The notes under the pieces were generated by a model that was given only the letters and a program-made list of their open reading frames with translations, searched no databases and was not told where the DNA came from. From NCBI RefSeq assembly GCF_047663525.1, contig NC_092602.1:10351501-10415500 (forward strand): a stretch of DNA of 64,000 nucleotides, in the 5' to 3' direction. The stretch is from Anas platyrhynchos. Taxonomy: Eukaryota; Chordata; Aves; Anseriformes; Anatidae. Position 1 is the stretch's first letter. Every line of letters begins with the position of its first letter. The translations under genes were made by a program, and so were the position numbers. Below, in pieces: positions 22,384 through 34,400 of this stretch.

Positions 22384-25300
22384 GTGAGCGGCGGGGGCCG
22401 GGAGGGGCCGGGAGGGGCCGGGCCCGGCCCGCAGCCGCCGGGGGGGCGGGGGGGAGGCTCCAGGCCGGCCCCGGGGCCCCGCCGCTCACGGCCCGGCCAG
22501 AGGCGGCCCGCCCGGGGGGGCCCCGGGCCTACCCCGGCCGCAGGGTGGGGGCGGCCTGAGGAGGGGGCTGGGGAGCGACCCCCAGGGCTGGGCCAGCAGC
22601 GGGTAACGGAGCACAGCGCTGCGCTGGGGGCTCCTTAAGGGGCCGAATTAATTGAAATAGCAATAAGAAAGTGAGTTGTCGACAGTAATGTGTTAACGTT
22701 GAAGCGCACCCCTAAGTAATTTTTTTAGGATTGCAGCTCTGGATTCATGTGTTGTGTTTTGTAAGGCCGGAGCTGTTGCATCGCGCTTTCCGCCTATTTG
22801 CTTAATTTGGGGCTGTGTGTGCTGTGGGGTCACAGCAGTGCACCAGGCTGAATTGTCAGTGTGAAACGTGCTACAGTGCTTGTTTGAACATCAAGAGGAC
22901 TTTAAAGACACGTAAATGTTACCAGTTGTAATGAACAGTGCTGCGTTCCTAACAACAAAGATAAACTATTGTGTGTCATTGGTTCAAAAGTTACCATAAA
23001 TAAAAGTCTGTAGAACTTCTGAACACTGAATCTGAATTGACAGGCAAAGCAGTGGCAGACACTGAAGTTGGTCTACCTGCAAGTGCTGTAGTTGGGTTTT
23101 TGGTTATTTTTCCATCTGCTGTTACATTGTGAACTCCGTGGTTGGCGGAAGTGATACAGTCATTTTCCTGAGTAAGGGTAAAGCGGAATGTAATTACATT
23201 GTCACTGTGTAAAAGAAGATTGATTCAGTGGGTAGCAACTGTTTCGGATGAGGAAAATGGCATTGGCTGGGGTTGCTGGCAGAGAGGGAGTGAGCACTTA
23301 TTCCAGCTTCTGGGGGGGGGGGGGGGTTTAGCCACAGAGGTGAGGATGTGCTGCAAACAAAGCATGACAGCGTGTGGGTTCTGCTGGACCCACAGTTGTT
23401 TGATAGAATTGGGCAATTCATGCAAGACTGGTAACTTAAGTGACAAAAAAAAATAACTGTTCTGTATTTGAATACCCCTGTTTGCAGTTTAGAAGACAGA
23501 GATAGTTTTTAACTTTTGCATAACTTCTGTTTCTATGTAAGACACTTTGAGAAGTTTGAGGTCTTTTATTTATTTTAAATGTGCCTCAGGAGTTGGCTGT
23601 GCCATTTCTTTTGTGGGCTTTGGTGATAAGAGAGAAACCACCCTGTGATATTTTATTGAGATATTCCTCTTTTCCTCTGTCTGCTTTAAGTCTGAAAATG
23701 TGGCTTCAGAAGGCTGGTGGTGTTGAAGCTGTTTTCAGCACTCAGAAACCCACTGAAGTCCTTACTGCTTTCTGTGGTTCCGTATTAGGTTATTTTATAC
23801 TTCCTTTTAAAAGAGAATTGAAGTTATGTAATCTCGGATGAAAAGAAAGTTGACTCATTGGATGAATCAGAAAGGCTGTTCTGGTTGTGGAGATGGTTGG
23901 GGTCACTGCAGAGCGATTACTTTCAAATGTTGTTAAATAGCCTTATATGGAAGCACGCCTTGTACGGTTTTCATAGCATTTTCTTTGTGCTCCCTACTGT
24001 TAAGAAACTCCCAGACTGCCTGTTCCTAAGAGTTTACTTCTTGCATCCTGACAGGAACAAAGGAAATGACCCATTTTCCTTCCCCTTTCTTTCTCTCCCG
24101 CTGGAATATTTTTTCCTAGCAGAAGATGGTAGGAAGGCATGGCCCGGGCCTCTGTGCTTGTAGGGGGGGCAGCTGCAGCTGCACTTAGTGGCCATCTGCT
24201 TGCCCTTACTGTTGAACAACACAGTATTTAGGATAAGAACTCATTGATCTCCAAACTGAAATGTCACTGCGATATCTGTTTAAAAATTGAATTTGTTGAA
24301 CATTCCTGTACTCCAGCTTGGCTTTTTTTTTTTTTTTTCCTGCTAGAGCCGCTAAAATGGGACCTACAAGTATTTACAAACAAGTTTCACTGGTGATGAA
24401 TTTGTTAATAACATTTATCTTATCTTTGCCTTTCTTTTTGAAATACTTTGTATGTGTTGCTTTGTTCTTCTTGTAGCAGTTGGGATAGTCCTTTGAAAAT
24501 CTAAAAAAAGGTGAACAACTGTGACTTGTATTCCCTTAATCATTATTTTTTAGTTATCACGGAGAATTGATGAAGTATCAACCACCACAATTTATCTATC
24601 CAGAGCGTTGTCAGACACTGAACTTCCAATATTATTTTAATACTTGACTGAGCTGTGTGTGGACAGATTTCAGCGGTCATTGATGCGTTGTGCAGTGTGA
24701 TTCCTTAGAAGTTAGAACTTGTAAGTGGTGTTTTAAGTGCTGCAGGTATTTCAAGCTGCAAGAAGATGTAACGTAAAACATTTAATGGCTAATTCTAAGA
24801 TTTGGATTTGTAATGATACAATAAGGCTGCAGAAAGACAGCTCATGGGTTTTCAGGGAAGTTGCTTGATTGAATAATATTCTAGGAAACCTCATGAGGGC
24901 AGTATTATGAATTAGAAAATGTGTTGAGGCTGAAGGATTGAGGATTCGTCCGAACTCGTTTAAGCATTGTGGTACAGGTCTTTTTTTTTTTTTTTTTTTC
25001 TTCAGAATGATAGGTACTTACGGCAGTTGAATTTTTGTTCAACTTGAACTATCCTAGCCCTTTGGGTAGAAAAGTTATGCCTAGAAAGGTGGAAAGAATA
25101 AGAAGATGAGGAAAAAGACTTTTTTGAAGCTGATTCTCTGACTACAGGGAGAGCATTTCACTTTTAGTTCTGTTGATTGATGTTCAGTGCAAGCATTAAT
25201 CACGAGGAAATAGACCTTCTAACCTAAATTACTAATCAGGAAAAGTGTCCGGTGCAACAGATTATGATCTCCCAGAAGACTCTGGAGGTTCATAACATGA

Positions 25301-28300
25301 CACAAGTTCATTCTAAATCCTTTGTTGATAAAGCAGCAGCACACACAGGTGTCACGTTGCATTTGTAGGAAAGGACCTGAATTGAAAATTGCTTCAATTG
25401 CCTTAAACTAATAAGTACCATCTATACTTTAAGCTCTCTTTAATAATAGAGCCATGTAAAAGAGGATGTGAAAACCTTTGAAGGGAACTTGGTAATTCCT
25501 ACTTTTACAGATTATTATTATTTTTTTTTGATTCAAGTTATTTTATAGCTATTTTAAAAAACACCTGTAAATTTAATTTCCAAAAGTCCTGTATGCTCAT
25601 CAGATTGCAGTATCTTAAAATTAGGAGTTGATGAAACGTGATTATAAATGCCTCTGCATTTTGTACTTTAATTGATTCCAGAGCACTTTATGAAAGGTTA
25701 GGTAGATACCATGAGGGATAGAAATTCTATTGGCAGCTGGTGGCCAGAGGGATGTGAGGTGAATGCAACTTGTCTGGTGGGATCTGGGAAACGGCAGAGC
25801 CTCGGTAATATGGGTGCCTGGGGCAGTTTTAAGATTAAATCATTCTTGTAGGTGACTGAGTTCATGTTTTAACTATTTATTCCATTAATAATATTTATGC
25901 AAGTAAGGGCAATAGCTCATTTCATAGCTTAGGCTGTTACGTGAGGCCTATGGTTGGTAGTTTGTGGGAAAATTGATCATTTGGAAAACCAAAGGTTCGT
26001 GTGGGTTCAATTTTCAAGTATATTTATTACTTGACTTCTCTGTTTTGACTACTTCCAGAAGTGCCAGTTGCATGAAGGCTACTTTATGACGTTGATAATT
26101 GCTCTCAGAAAGGCAAACTGAGTCCATCAACTCACTGATCTTTCCCTTACTACATAATTAGGCCACGTTTGTAACAGGGGTGCACTTTATTAGTGAGACG
26201 AGGGAGCCTCGGATGGCTTTCAGCCATAGTTTTCAAAGGTTTAGAAAACGTAGGTAAGCCTTCTAAGCTGGAAGGAAAACAGGCAGCTGGCAAGGGGTGG
26301 AAGGGAGGAGCCTGAGGTTGCCGTGCCCAGGGGCAAGCAGCAGCTACAAGTGCCAAAGCTGGCATTGGGTGGAGCAGCTTTGTTCAGGGCTCACGTAGTA
26401 CTAGGTAGGGGGTGGTTCAACCACAAGGCACAAAGCCCACAGGAAACGGGCTTTGTAAGTTGTTTGTGGAATAATTTCTCGTACATCTAGTGTTTGGGGA
26501 GATGACAGATGAATTTTGAAGCCAGGTGTTTCAAATGCAGTTGTCAATTTTGACTCTTCTTTCTAATTGTGTATCTTGGGTTAATGCTTCAGGGGATGTG
26601 ACCGCTGTCAGCTTAAAACTGGAGTTGTCAGAGGATACATACCCAAATCTGAGTTGCTCCCCTCCTTCCTTTTACCGCCGGCAGCTGCTCTGGGTGGCTC
26701 CTCTGCTTCCATTGCTGTGAGCAAACCGGCCAGGTCTGCCCATGTCAGCGCTCGGTGACACCTTGGGAGCTTTTCTGAGGCTTTTGAATTACGCTGCTGA
26801 TTTTTTGGACAGAGGCGGGAACAGTGGGTTCCAAATGTGGAAACAAAACTTGGACAAAGCGATGAGTTGCATCTGTCAGTGAAGCTGTGAAGCCTTCAGG
26901 GATCTGCATCACAGGTTGGCCGCAGGCCTGCACGAGCCTTACGTCATGGCCAAAGAAAAATAAACTTTTTTTTTTTAAAAAGTTATTCTTACAGGGTGTT
27001 TGAGGCTGTTTTGAGGAACGCCTGATTAGAGGCAGTCAAAAGGTGATTAGGATCGAGACCTCCTGTTTTCCCAGTGGTGGATGTCTTAGGCTTTTGCTAG
27101 CAAGCAAATGAACTGGGAATATGGAGAAAGGAGTTGGAGGGAAAAAAAATCCTTGCTTGCATAGTTGCAGGTGTCTACACACGGGCAAGATTTGAAATGC
27201 CTACTTCAGGGTGAATTAAATGTGTGTGAGCTGAAGACGAGCTTTCTTTAAAACTCCAAGTAGCAATTTTGCTAACTTTGACTCTTCCTTTAGTCCAAAG
27301 CCTGGTATTTCTGTACGAGGGTTTGCCTGTCAAGCGGCCGTTGTCAGAGCCCGCACCATATCCTGCTCCAGTGACTGCTGCTGCCCAACAGGAAAGCATT
27401 TATGTCTGAACACACAGGTGCCTGCATAGGTCACTTCCCTGCTTTCCAGGCCAAGAGCTGTGTTGTCAACAAAGCAAGCTGTGAAGTGCTCCTTCCACTT
27501 CTTCGTTTCCTGTCAGTGTTCTCTGGCTACTCTAAATAAAAGGGCCTCACTATTGCCGTGATAACTAATCTATAGCACAACTAACAGCCTCGAATGAAAA
27601 GATAAAGGCTTGCCAAAACCCAGCTTTTCTTGATGTCTGAAACTAAAGCACAAATAGCTTTGGTGGCCCTTCAGATCGGCGTGAATTGGTGTGTCCCGTG
27701 CGGATATGCCAAGGTTCTACAGCATTCGGCTAAAAGTTAGAGAAAGTAATTTGAAGCGACCGAAAGTAACGTTACAACCTTCACCTGGAAAGCCAGTAGG
27801 TGTCCTGTTCTCCGGACAGTTTTTATACGTGGTTGCAATTTCCAAATGTTACTTTTTGGACAACAGTTCCATTAAGCTATTTGTAAACCAAACAAACTTG
27901 AAGGAAAAATATAATTCATATGTAGAAAGGGTGAAAATAAAAGGAAGAAGAACCCCTGCATAGAGGGTTGGGAGCAGAATATTTGAATTAAGTTGAATTA
28001 GCTTCACCACGGTGAACTTACAAACCAAACATCGGTAGGATGAATGCATATTCAGCATTAGCTTTCAGTAGATGGTTTTCCTTTAAAGACAGGATGGATG
28101 AAAGATCTTTAAGGATACTGAATTTTAATATTTTGAGTTTTTGAGGGGACTTTTTGCCCCTAAAGGAAGTATTTAAATGAAGTATTCTGGTTCTGATAAT
28201 CCTGAGTAGTTTCTTTTGTCTGAGTAGCTTCACGGAAGCAGCCATTTTGATTTTGGCTTACTCTGCAGCATATCTTTCACAGCGTAACAACTCATTCCAC

Positions 28301-28394
28301 TGAAATAAAATGCGGTGATTATATGCAATTAATCAGTTTAAAATTAAAGTAATCTTCAAGTCGCCTAACATGTACTCTGAATTTTATTTTCCAG
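22384..28394 (+). other. SEPTIN2L: Intron 1 of the SEPTIN2-like gene (presumed)
   Basis: About 6 kb, with no coding exon recognised. Contains a 15-G run at 23312-23326 and poly-T tracts around 24325 and 24980. The 90-codon frame at 27691-27963 has no recognised motif. Confidence 0.45.
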
Positions 28395-28446
28395 TGTCTG
28401 AAACTTGGAGTGACGAAACATGTCTCAGTCAGGTGAAAAAGTAAAG
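28395..28446 (+). CDS. SEPTIN2L: SEPTIN2-like exon 2, start codon (coding 28420-28446)
   Basis: Acceptor TTTTCCAG ends at 28394. A 25-nt leader precedes the ATG at 28420. It encodes MSQSGEKVK up to donor AAG|GTAAAG at 28447. A second in-phase donor (GTAAAG at 28441) would remove two residues. Confidence 0.8.
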
Positions 28447-31400
28447 GTAAAGAGATGACTGCATAGCCAAAATTCTGTGTTTTGAATCTATTCGACTTCT
28501 GAAAATACTTGTGGTTTTACTGAAGAGTTAAATTATAAATAGATGATACATTAATGCTTCAGATCCATTTTGTAAAAATAACTACTTAATGAAAACTGTG
28601 CTTATATGTGATTCTAGCAGTATGCTTTTAGATATTTGCCATACATTCAGTGCTTGATTGCATATTTAAAATGATGCCTTTACCTCAAGAAATTTCATTT
28701 TACAATCCTTTATTTCTAGTATTTTTGCTCGTCTGAGTGGGTTTTAAAAGGATTGCTAGAAAAAACTAATTGGCTTTTAAGTGACTTCCCCTCCACCCCA
28801 ATTGGACGTATGGCATTGCATAAGAATTGTTTTCCTCCTAAGCTCATTTATGAAGAAACATTTGGTTACAGCTAGCTCGTATGTCCTTAAATCAAGTGGC
28901 TGTGGTTCTTTTTTAGGCTCGTATTAGATATTCAGTCAATTTATAACAGATGGTGAAACAGACTGCCATTTTTATGGCTCAGATCTCTTATTTGATAAGT
29001 TTTTTCAGGCACATTTCTTTTTCCTGCTTTTGTGTTAGAAGTTAAGCGTTATGAAGATAGGTGAACAGGTTAACAAGCAGAAGGTGGATGTATGATTGTA
29101 TCTTGGTTATTTCTGTGTTACTACAGTGTTCTTGTTTTTCTACATGAGTGTACGCGTTATTTATTATAGGTGATAGCAGCAGATAACAAATTTGAACAGG
29201 CATTTTTTTGCCCTCTGGCTTAAAATGTTTGTGTCATGGTTTGTTTGTTCCTTTGTTTGTTTACAGTTCTAGATTATAGAAGTATGCTCTTGCAAATTTG
29301 TGTGTGTGTGTATTTATATTTTGCCTATATATACTTTTTTTTTTTTTTTTTTAACCCAAGGGGAGACTTCTGCTTATGGGTGGCCCAAAGTTCTTTATCA
29401 AATTTCTAACTGTGTCAGACTACTTGGTAAATGAATCTGTTTTATGGTCTGCTTTGCTACAACGGCAAAAAAATATTTTGTTTCTGTTTTTCTGTGTGCT
29501 TTACTCCTGTGCAATTTATGGTATAGAATCACATGAACTCTGTTTCAACTTTTTGGAGGGGAAGAGAGTCTCATTTGTATTCAACTTCTCTTTGTCTTGT
29601 CAGTTTTCTGATGGAGCAGGCTATGTGGGATTTGCTAATCTGCCCAACCAGGTCCACAGGAAATCTGTGAAGAAGGGCTTTGAGTTCACACTGATGGTGG
29701 TTGGTAAGTCACTTGTTTAGATTTTTTTTTTTTTGACTGTTAAACCAGTAGGAAAAAAAAAAACACATAGACAAGTATGTGTTCCTAGGTAGCAATTTGT
29801 TGGCATACAGAATTAAAAAGCTTCAAACCTCTGTACTCTATCTAGTTAACTCTCTATTTAGTAATGTTAAAGGGAATATTTGTAGTGATTAAAGAGGATG
29901 ACTTTGAGCCAGCAGGACATTCTTGTGTTCTTGACTCATCATCAGATGTTAGGGGTAGTTGCTTAGTCTTTATTTGACTCCCATTTCCACACTGAAGACA
30001 TGAATGCCTTTCCGTTGACATGGTGATACTGCTTTTGTGTTTTCCACTGTTCTATACTGACTCATTCTGATATCATAAATAAACTTTTAATTTGCCTTTT
30101 CCATGAATGTGCACCTGTAGGAGGAGTCTTTGACGAAAGGACCCTTAGACACAAAGCCGATTTAAGTTGTGTGCTTGCACAGAATCTGTTTAGTGTTATA
30201 TAAATGCAAAGGGAGTACAATATGCTACCTTTTTTTTGTAGTAGTAGTTACCTTGGAATTGCATGTTATTGAAAAATGAAAATGAGATGCATAATGCTTC
30301 CTTCTTATTCTGCATGCTCTGTTGTACTGTTTGGGATTACTTGGTGACAGAGCGTTTAGCAATGTCTGTAAGATAAATAGGTAATTTGAGATGAGTGGAG
30401 GTTTTTTATTTAATGCAGTCTGATGTTAATTACAGACAATTTCTCCACCTCTAAGATTAGGTCAGTAGAATCTAAAATAACATGGCCAATTGTTCTAAAT
30501 GCTGATTCCTCTGATTCCTTGGGTTAGGAAAGATAAAGAAACTTTTTGAAATTCAGATTAAGTGATTACATTTACAGGTTTAACTTTATTACTTTGATGT
30601 AGGGCAAAAATTATATGACCTGAAATTATAGAATGATGGAACTTCTCAAGAGAAATTTGAGTGATTTTCTTTGTTTCGTATTTCGTAGGATGTATTTAGC
30701 CTAACTATGAGGGAGCAAAGCTCTATTGTTAATTTGGTATTGCTTTATTTATTTGCCTTCCTAACAATGTTTCATCTTCAATTTCTAGGTTAGGAAAACC
30801 TTAAATATCACAGAAACTTCCAACAGAAAAGCTACAGGTCCTGATTTCTTAAGTTTAAACAAACAAACAAAAAACAGCCTTTATTTCCATGAAGTAAGCT
30901 ATCTCTAGATCTATATAGTTAAAGTGCTGTATGACTTTTCAGATTTTATTATGAAATCTATTGCAGTAAGCTTAGCATTTTCATGTAATATTTATAAAAA
31001 CACTAAAGGCTTGTTTTTCCTGTGTTTTAAATACTGCTTAGCTGAACCTTTGATATTTTTATCTCAAAGCTAGGGTGGATCTTGATGAACAAATTATTTT
31101 TCCTCTCTAATGTGGGTTTGGGAAAGAGGAGGTACTTAAAAAAGCCTGGAGTAAAAGCTGTATATGCTTAATAACCTGAATTATTTTGTTTACAGGTGAG
31201 TCTGGTTTGGGAAAATCCACTTTAATTAATAGTCTGTTCCTGACTGATCTTTATCCAGAACGTTATATTCCTGGAGCAGCAGGTAAATGTGGTTTTGCAG
31301 TTTGTCCAACACATACATCTAATCCTATGAAATTTCATGTTCTTCCAGCTAGCACTGCTTCCTTCTGATAGTATTCACCCACGAGACCCTTTCTTCACAC

Positions 31401-34400
31401 TATCTTAATGTGTTTTAATTCTCCCACTTGTAGCCTTTTGATATGTCACTTTCTCATTTTAATTTCCTTTCAAAGACTTATTTTTATTGTTTCTTCATCA
31501 ATTTGTTTTGTTGTTTTTTCTTAATAAGAACACGTGTAGGTGTCAATATACCTAAACATGGTTTTACTTTGATCCCTATTTCCTCTCTTTTTCACCTGTA
31601 ATGTCTAAAAATCCCAATTAGAGGTGCACATGCCTTTTGACAAAGAAGCTAGCATGCTTCTGAGTATTTAAGTTTGCATTTTATCATGAATAAATTGATT
31701 TGTGTTCACTTTTTTTTTTTTAACAAAGAAATGGTGTTAAATTTTGATTAACCTTTTTCTTTAAGATATTCTATGTTGTGTAGGTTACAATATAGGAATT
31801 GCATTTTCTCCTCTATTATTCTCTCCTGCAAGGGTTTCTGCAGCATTGATAGACATAATAACAATTAAAATGTTCCTTTATTTTAGAGAAAATAGAGAGA
31901 ACAGTTCAAATCGAAGCTTCTACAGTAGAGATAGAGGAGCGAGGGGTGAAACTGCGTTTAACAGTAGTAGACACACCAGGATATGGAGATGCCATTAACA
32001 GCCAGGACTGGTATGTGTGTAAATACTGCTTTGCTCGGTAGTTTGTATCTTACACAAACACTTCTCTACTCTGTCTGTCCATCTGTACTTAAGTGATTCA
32101 AGGTGGTCTTGGGGAACTGTGATGTACTGAAAGGAAGCAACAGGTTCATTGTTCTTAATGTTAATGCAGTGTTACCTTGAATTCATAGCTGAGTATCTCT
32201 TTAGAGACACTGAATGCTCTGACACTCTGGATGTTCAACTTCATATAATAAGTGACACGATCGTTTAATTTGAGAGAGCTTTCAAACCAAGTTTCTCTTT
32301 TTTGTTGTTGTGGCATCAAGTACAGATCTAGGAAAACTGTAGTACTTAGTAGAACTTCCTGTTTTAATTTTGTACCCACTTTTTAAAAAAGGTTTTGTTA
32401 ATGTTCCCTAGACTATATAGGATTCTCCCTTCAAAATTTATGGTTTTCTTCCAGTAAGGTTCTCTGTGAGAGCTGCAGTTAACTTTGTCTCTGTAGCCTC
32501 TCTGGTTGGACAGAATTCTGCTGGAGAGAAACTTTTTCTTTGTCTTTTACTTCCTGTGTAAGGAAGATAAGTACTTTTCCCTCATTTTTTTTTGTGTTGT
32601 ATTTCTAGCAATTTAGGTAGAACTGAATTTTATTTATGATGCAGTTACTACTTAGCTCTCTCTAGCCTAAATGTTACTGATGGTCTTTAATGGCTGAACT
32701 AAATGTGGGCAGATGCATTGGATGATGTACCCAATTGCTTTAGTATAATTATTATGAAGAGAGAAAATGGTAAAGTAGCAATGAAGGAGCCAGGCAGTTT
32801 GTAACATATGTTAGAATTAGTAAGTTTGTTCACAAATCTAAGTTCCAAATCATCATACGCTTTTTAATAGAAAACTGATTTTGTAGTAATATTTTTTTCA
32901 AATAAAATGAGATGTATTAATGCACTTACTGGGAAGCCTGAATTATTTCAGTGCAACTAGAAGCTAAGCTTTGAATTGCCATGTGTTTGTCTTTGAGGAA
33001 GTTCTAATAATAATTATTTTGCATAGCCTTTTATTTTTGTTGACATTTATTTTGGTGGTTGGAATACTAAGGCAAACAGTGTTGCTATGTATAGAAAAGG
33101 AGTGTAAAGTTAACAGTGGTATGATTAGAGTTTTTCAATTTAAGTTAAGGACTGGAAAAGAGGCATATAGGTGATTATGAAACATTTTATTAGCATTGTA
33201 GGTGCTTGGTTTTTTAGCCTTTTTTTTGACAGGATACGGCAGTAACCAGAGCAGAGTGCAGAACATGTTTATCAGACATGAGTTTTCATTTCTTTCTATG
33301 GCATACGGTAGAAACACAGCAAAAATGAAGGAAATAAAATTATTTAATGGTATTTGCATTAGTGTGAAATAAATCACAGTTTGAAAGTGAAGCTATAGTG
33401 TGGGATCTTTATTTTTCTTCCACTTTTCCAATGTTACTAAGTTAAAAATAATCGAACTTTTAGAGTAACAGTGAGACATCTTTCTGGACTGTAATATGGT
33501 CTTACTTCTTTTGTGCACTGTCGACTAGAGCTTCCTTCCGCTGGAGCTAAGAGCTCAGCAGCCCGTGCATTGTGTTACATAGAGCTCTTCCTGTTGATTG
33601 TGCTCTAATGCCCTTTGTTTATTCTGGTAAGATGTTTCTTGGAGACGTACGTGTTCAGAGTTTTTCTTTTTGGAGGCTTGTTAAGTAGAAGTCATTCTGT
33701 GATGATTCAGACCCAGTAGAATAACTTGGTGTTTTATGCGTATTTTCTGTAACAATTCTTAATCATCAAAATATATTACGGGAACAAGCATTACTTACAG
33801 AATGCAAAAGAGAAATATGCAGTTAATTTTGGATTTCTCTCTCTAGTCCCATATTCTTGTGTCACATATAGAGACTTCACCTGTGCTGTGGTGCATGTCA
33901 TTTTGACAAAGTCTGTTCTTTACAGCATGTCAGAGGAACTTGGCTGGATAGACTCTTTGTTTCAAACTTTGATCAAGACTAACCCTATGCAGCTACCTTC
34001 TTTCAGAGGAAGCAGCAGGCTTGTGTTCCTGAACTTGTGTTTTTGTTTAGGAACATTTGCTGCGGTTGTTAACCAGTAGGTGGTGCTGATCCTAGTTCAA
34101 ATTTCATAAAACTTATTTTCTGAAAGCTGCAATTTATGCAGACTACCCGTTTGTTAGGGTGATGAATTTTCTTGATTTTTTTTTTTTTTGAACTGGCAAA
34201 TCAAACTGGCACAATGCCTGTAGCAGGCAGCAATAAACTAACACAGCTTCAAAATATTTTTCTTCTGAGTAAGTTTCCTACTAGGGTTTGGCTTTCAAGG
34301 GTGGGAGCTGGAGGTTAGTTTTTATGTGCTCTTCATCACAGAAGAAATGCTGGTAATGGTTGGGACATTATTGGATGGGTGGCCTGGATTGGAAGCATAG

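Larger units (their letters stand above)
22091..22640 (+). promoter_or_regulatory. SEPTIN2L: CpG island, promoter of the SEPTIN2-like gene
   Basis: Extremely GC- and CpG-rich, flanked by AT-rich DNA and located upstream of the first septin coding exon in the correct orientation. It contains a tandem duplication at 22251-22284, a consensus splice donor at 22384 and many G-runs after it (GGGGGCCGGGAGGGGCCGGG and following), which could form G-quadruplexes in the non-template strand. No TATA box was seen, as expected for a broadly expressed gene. Confidence 0.65.

Noticed and set aside
27691-27963. 90-codon frame in intron 1
   Set aside because: Basic and slightly CpG-richer than its surroundings, but no family recognised and no start or splice context.
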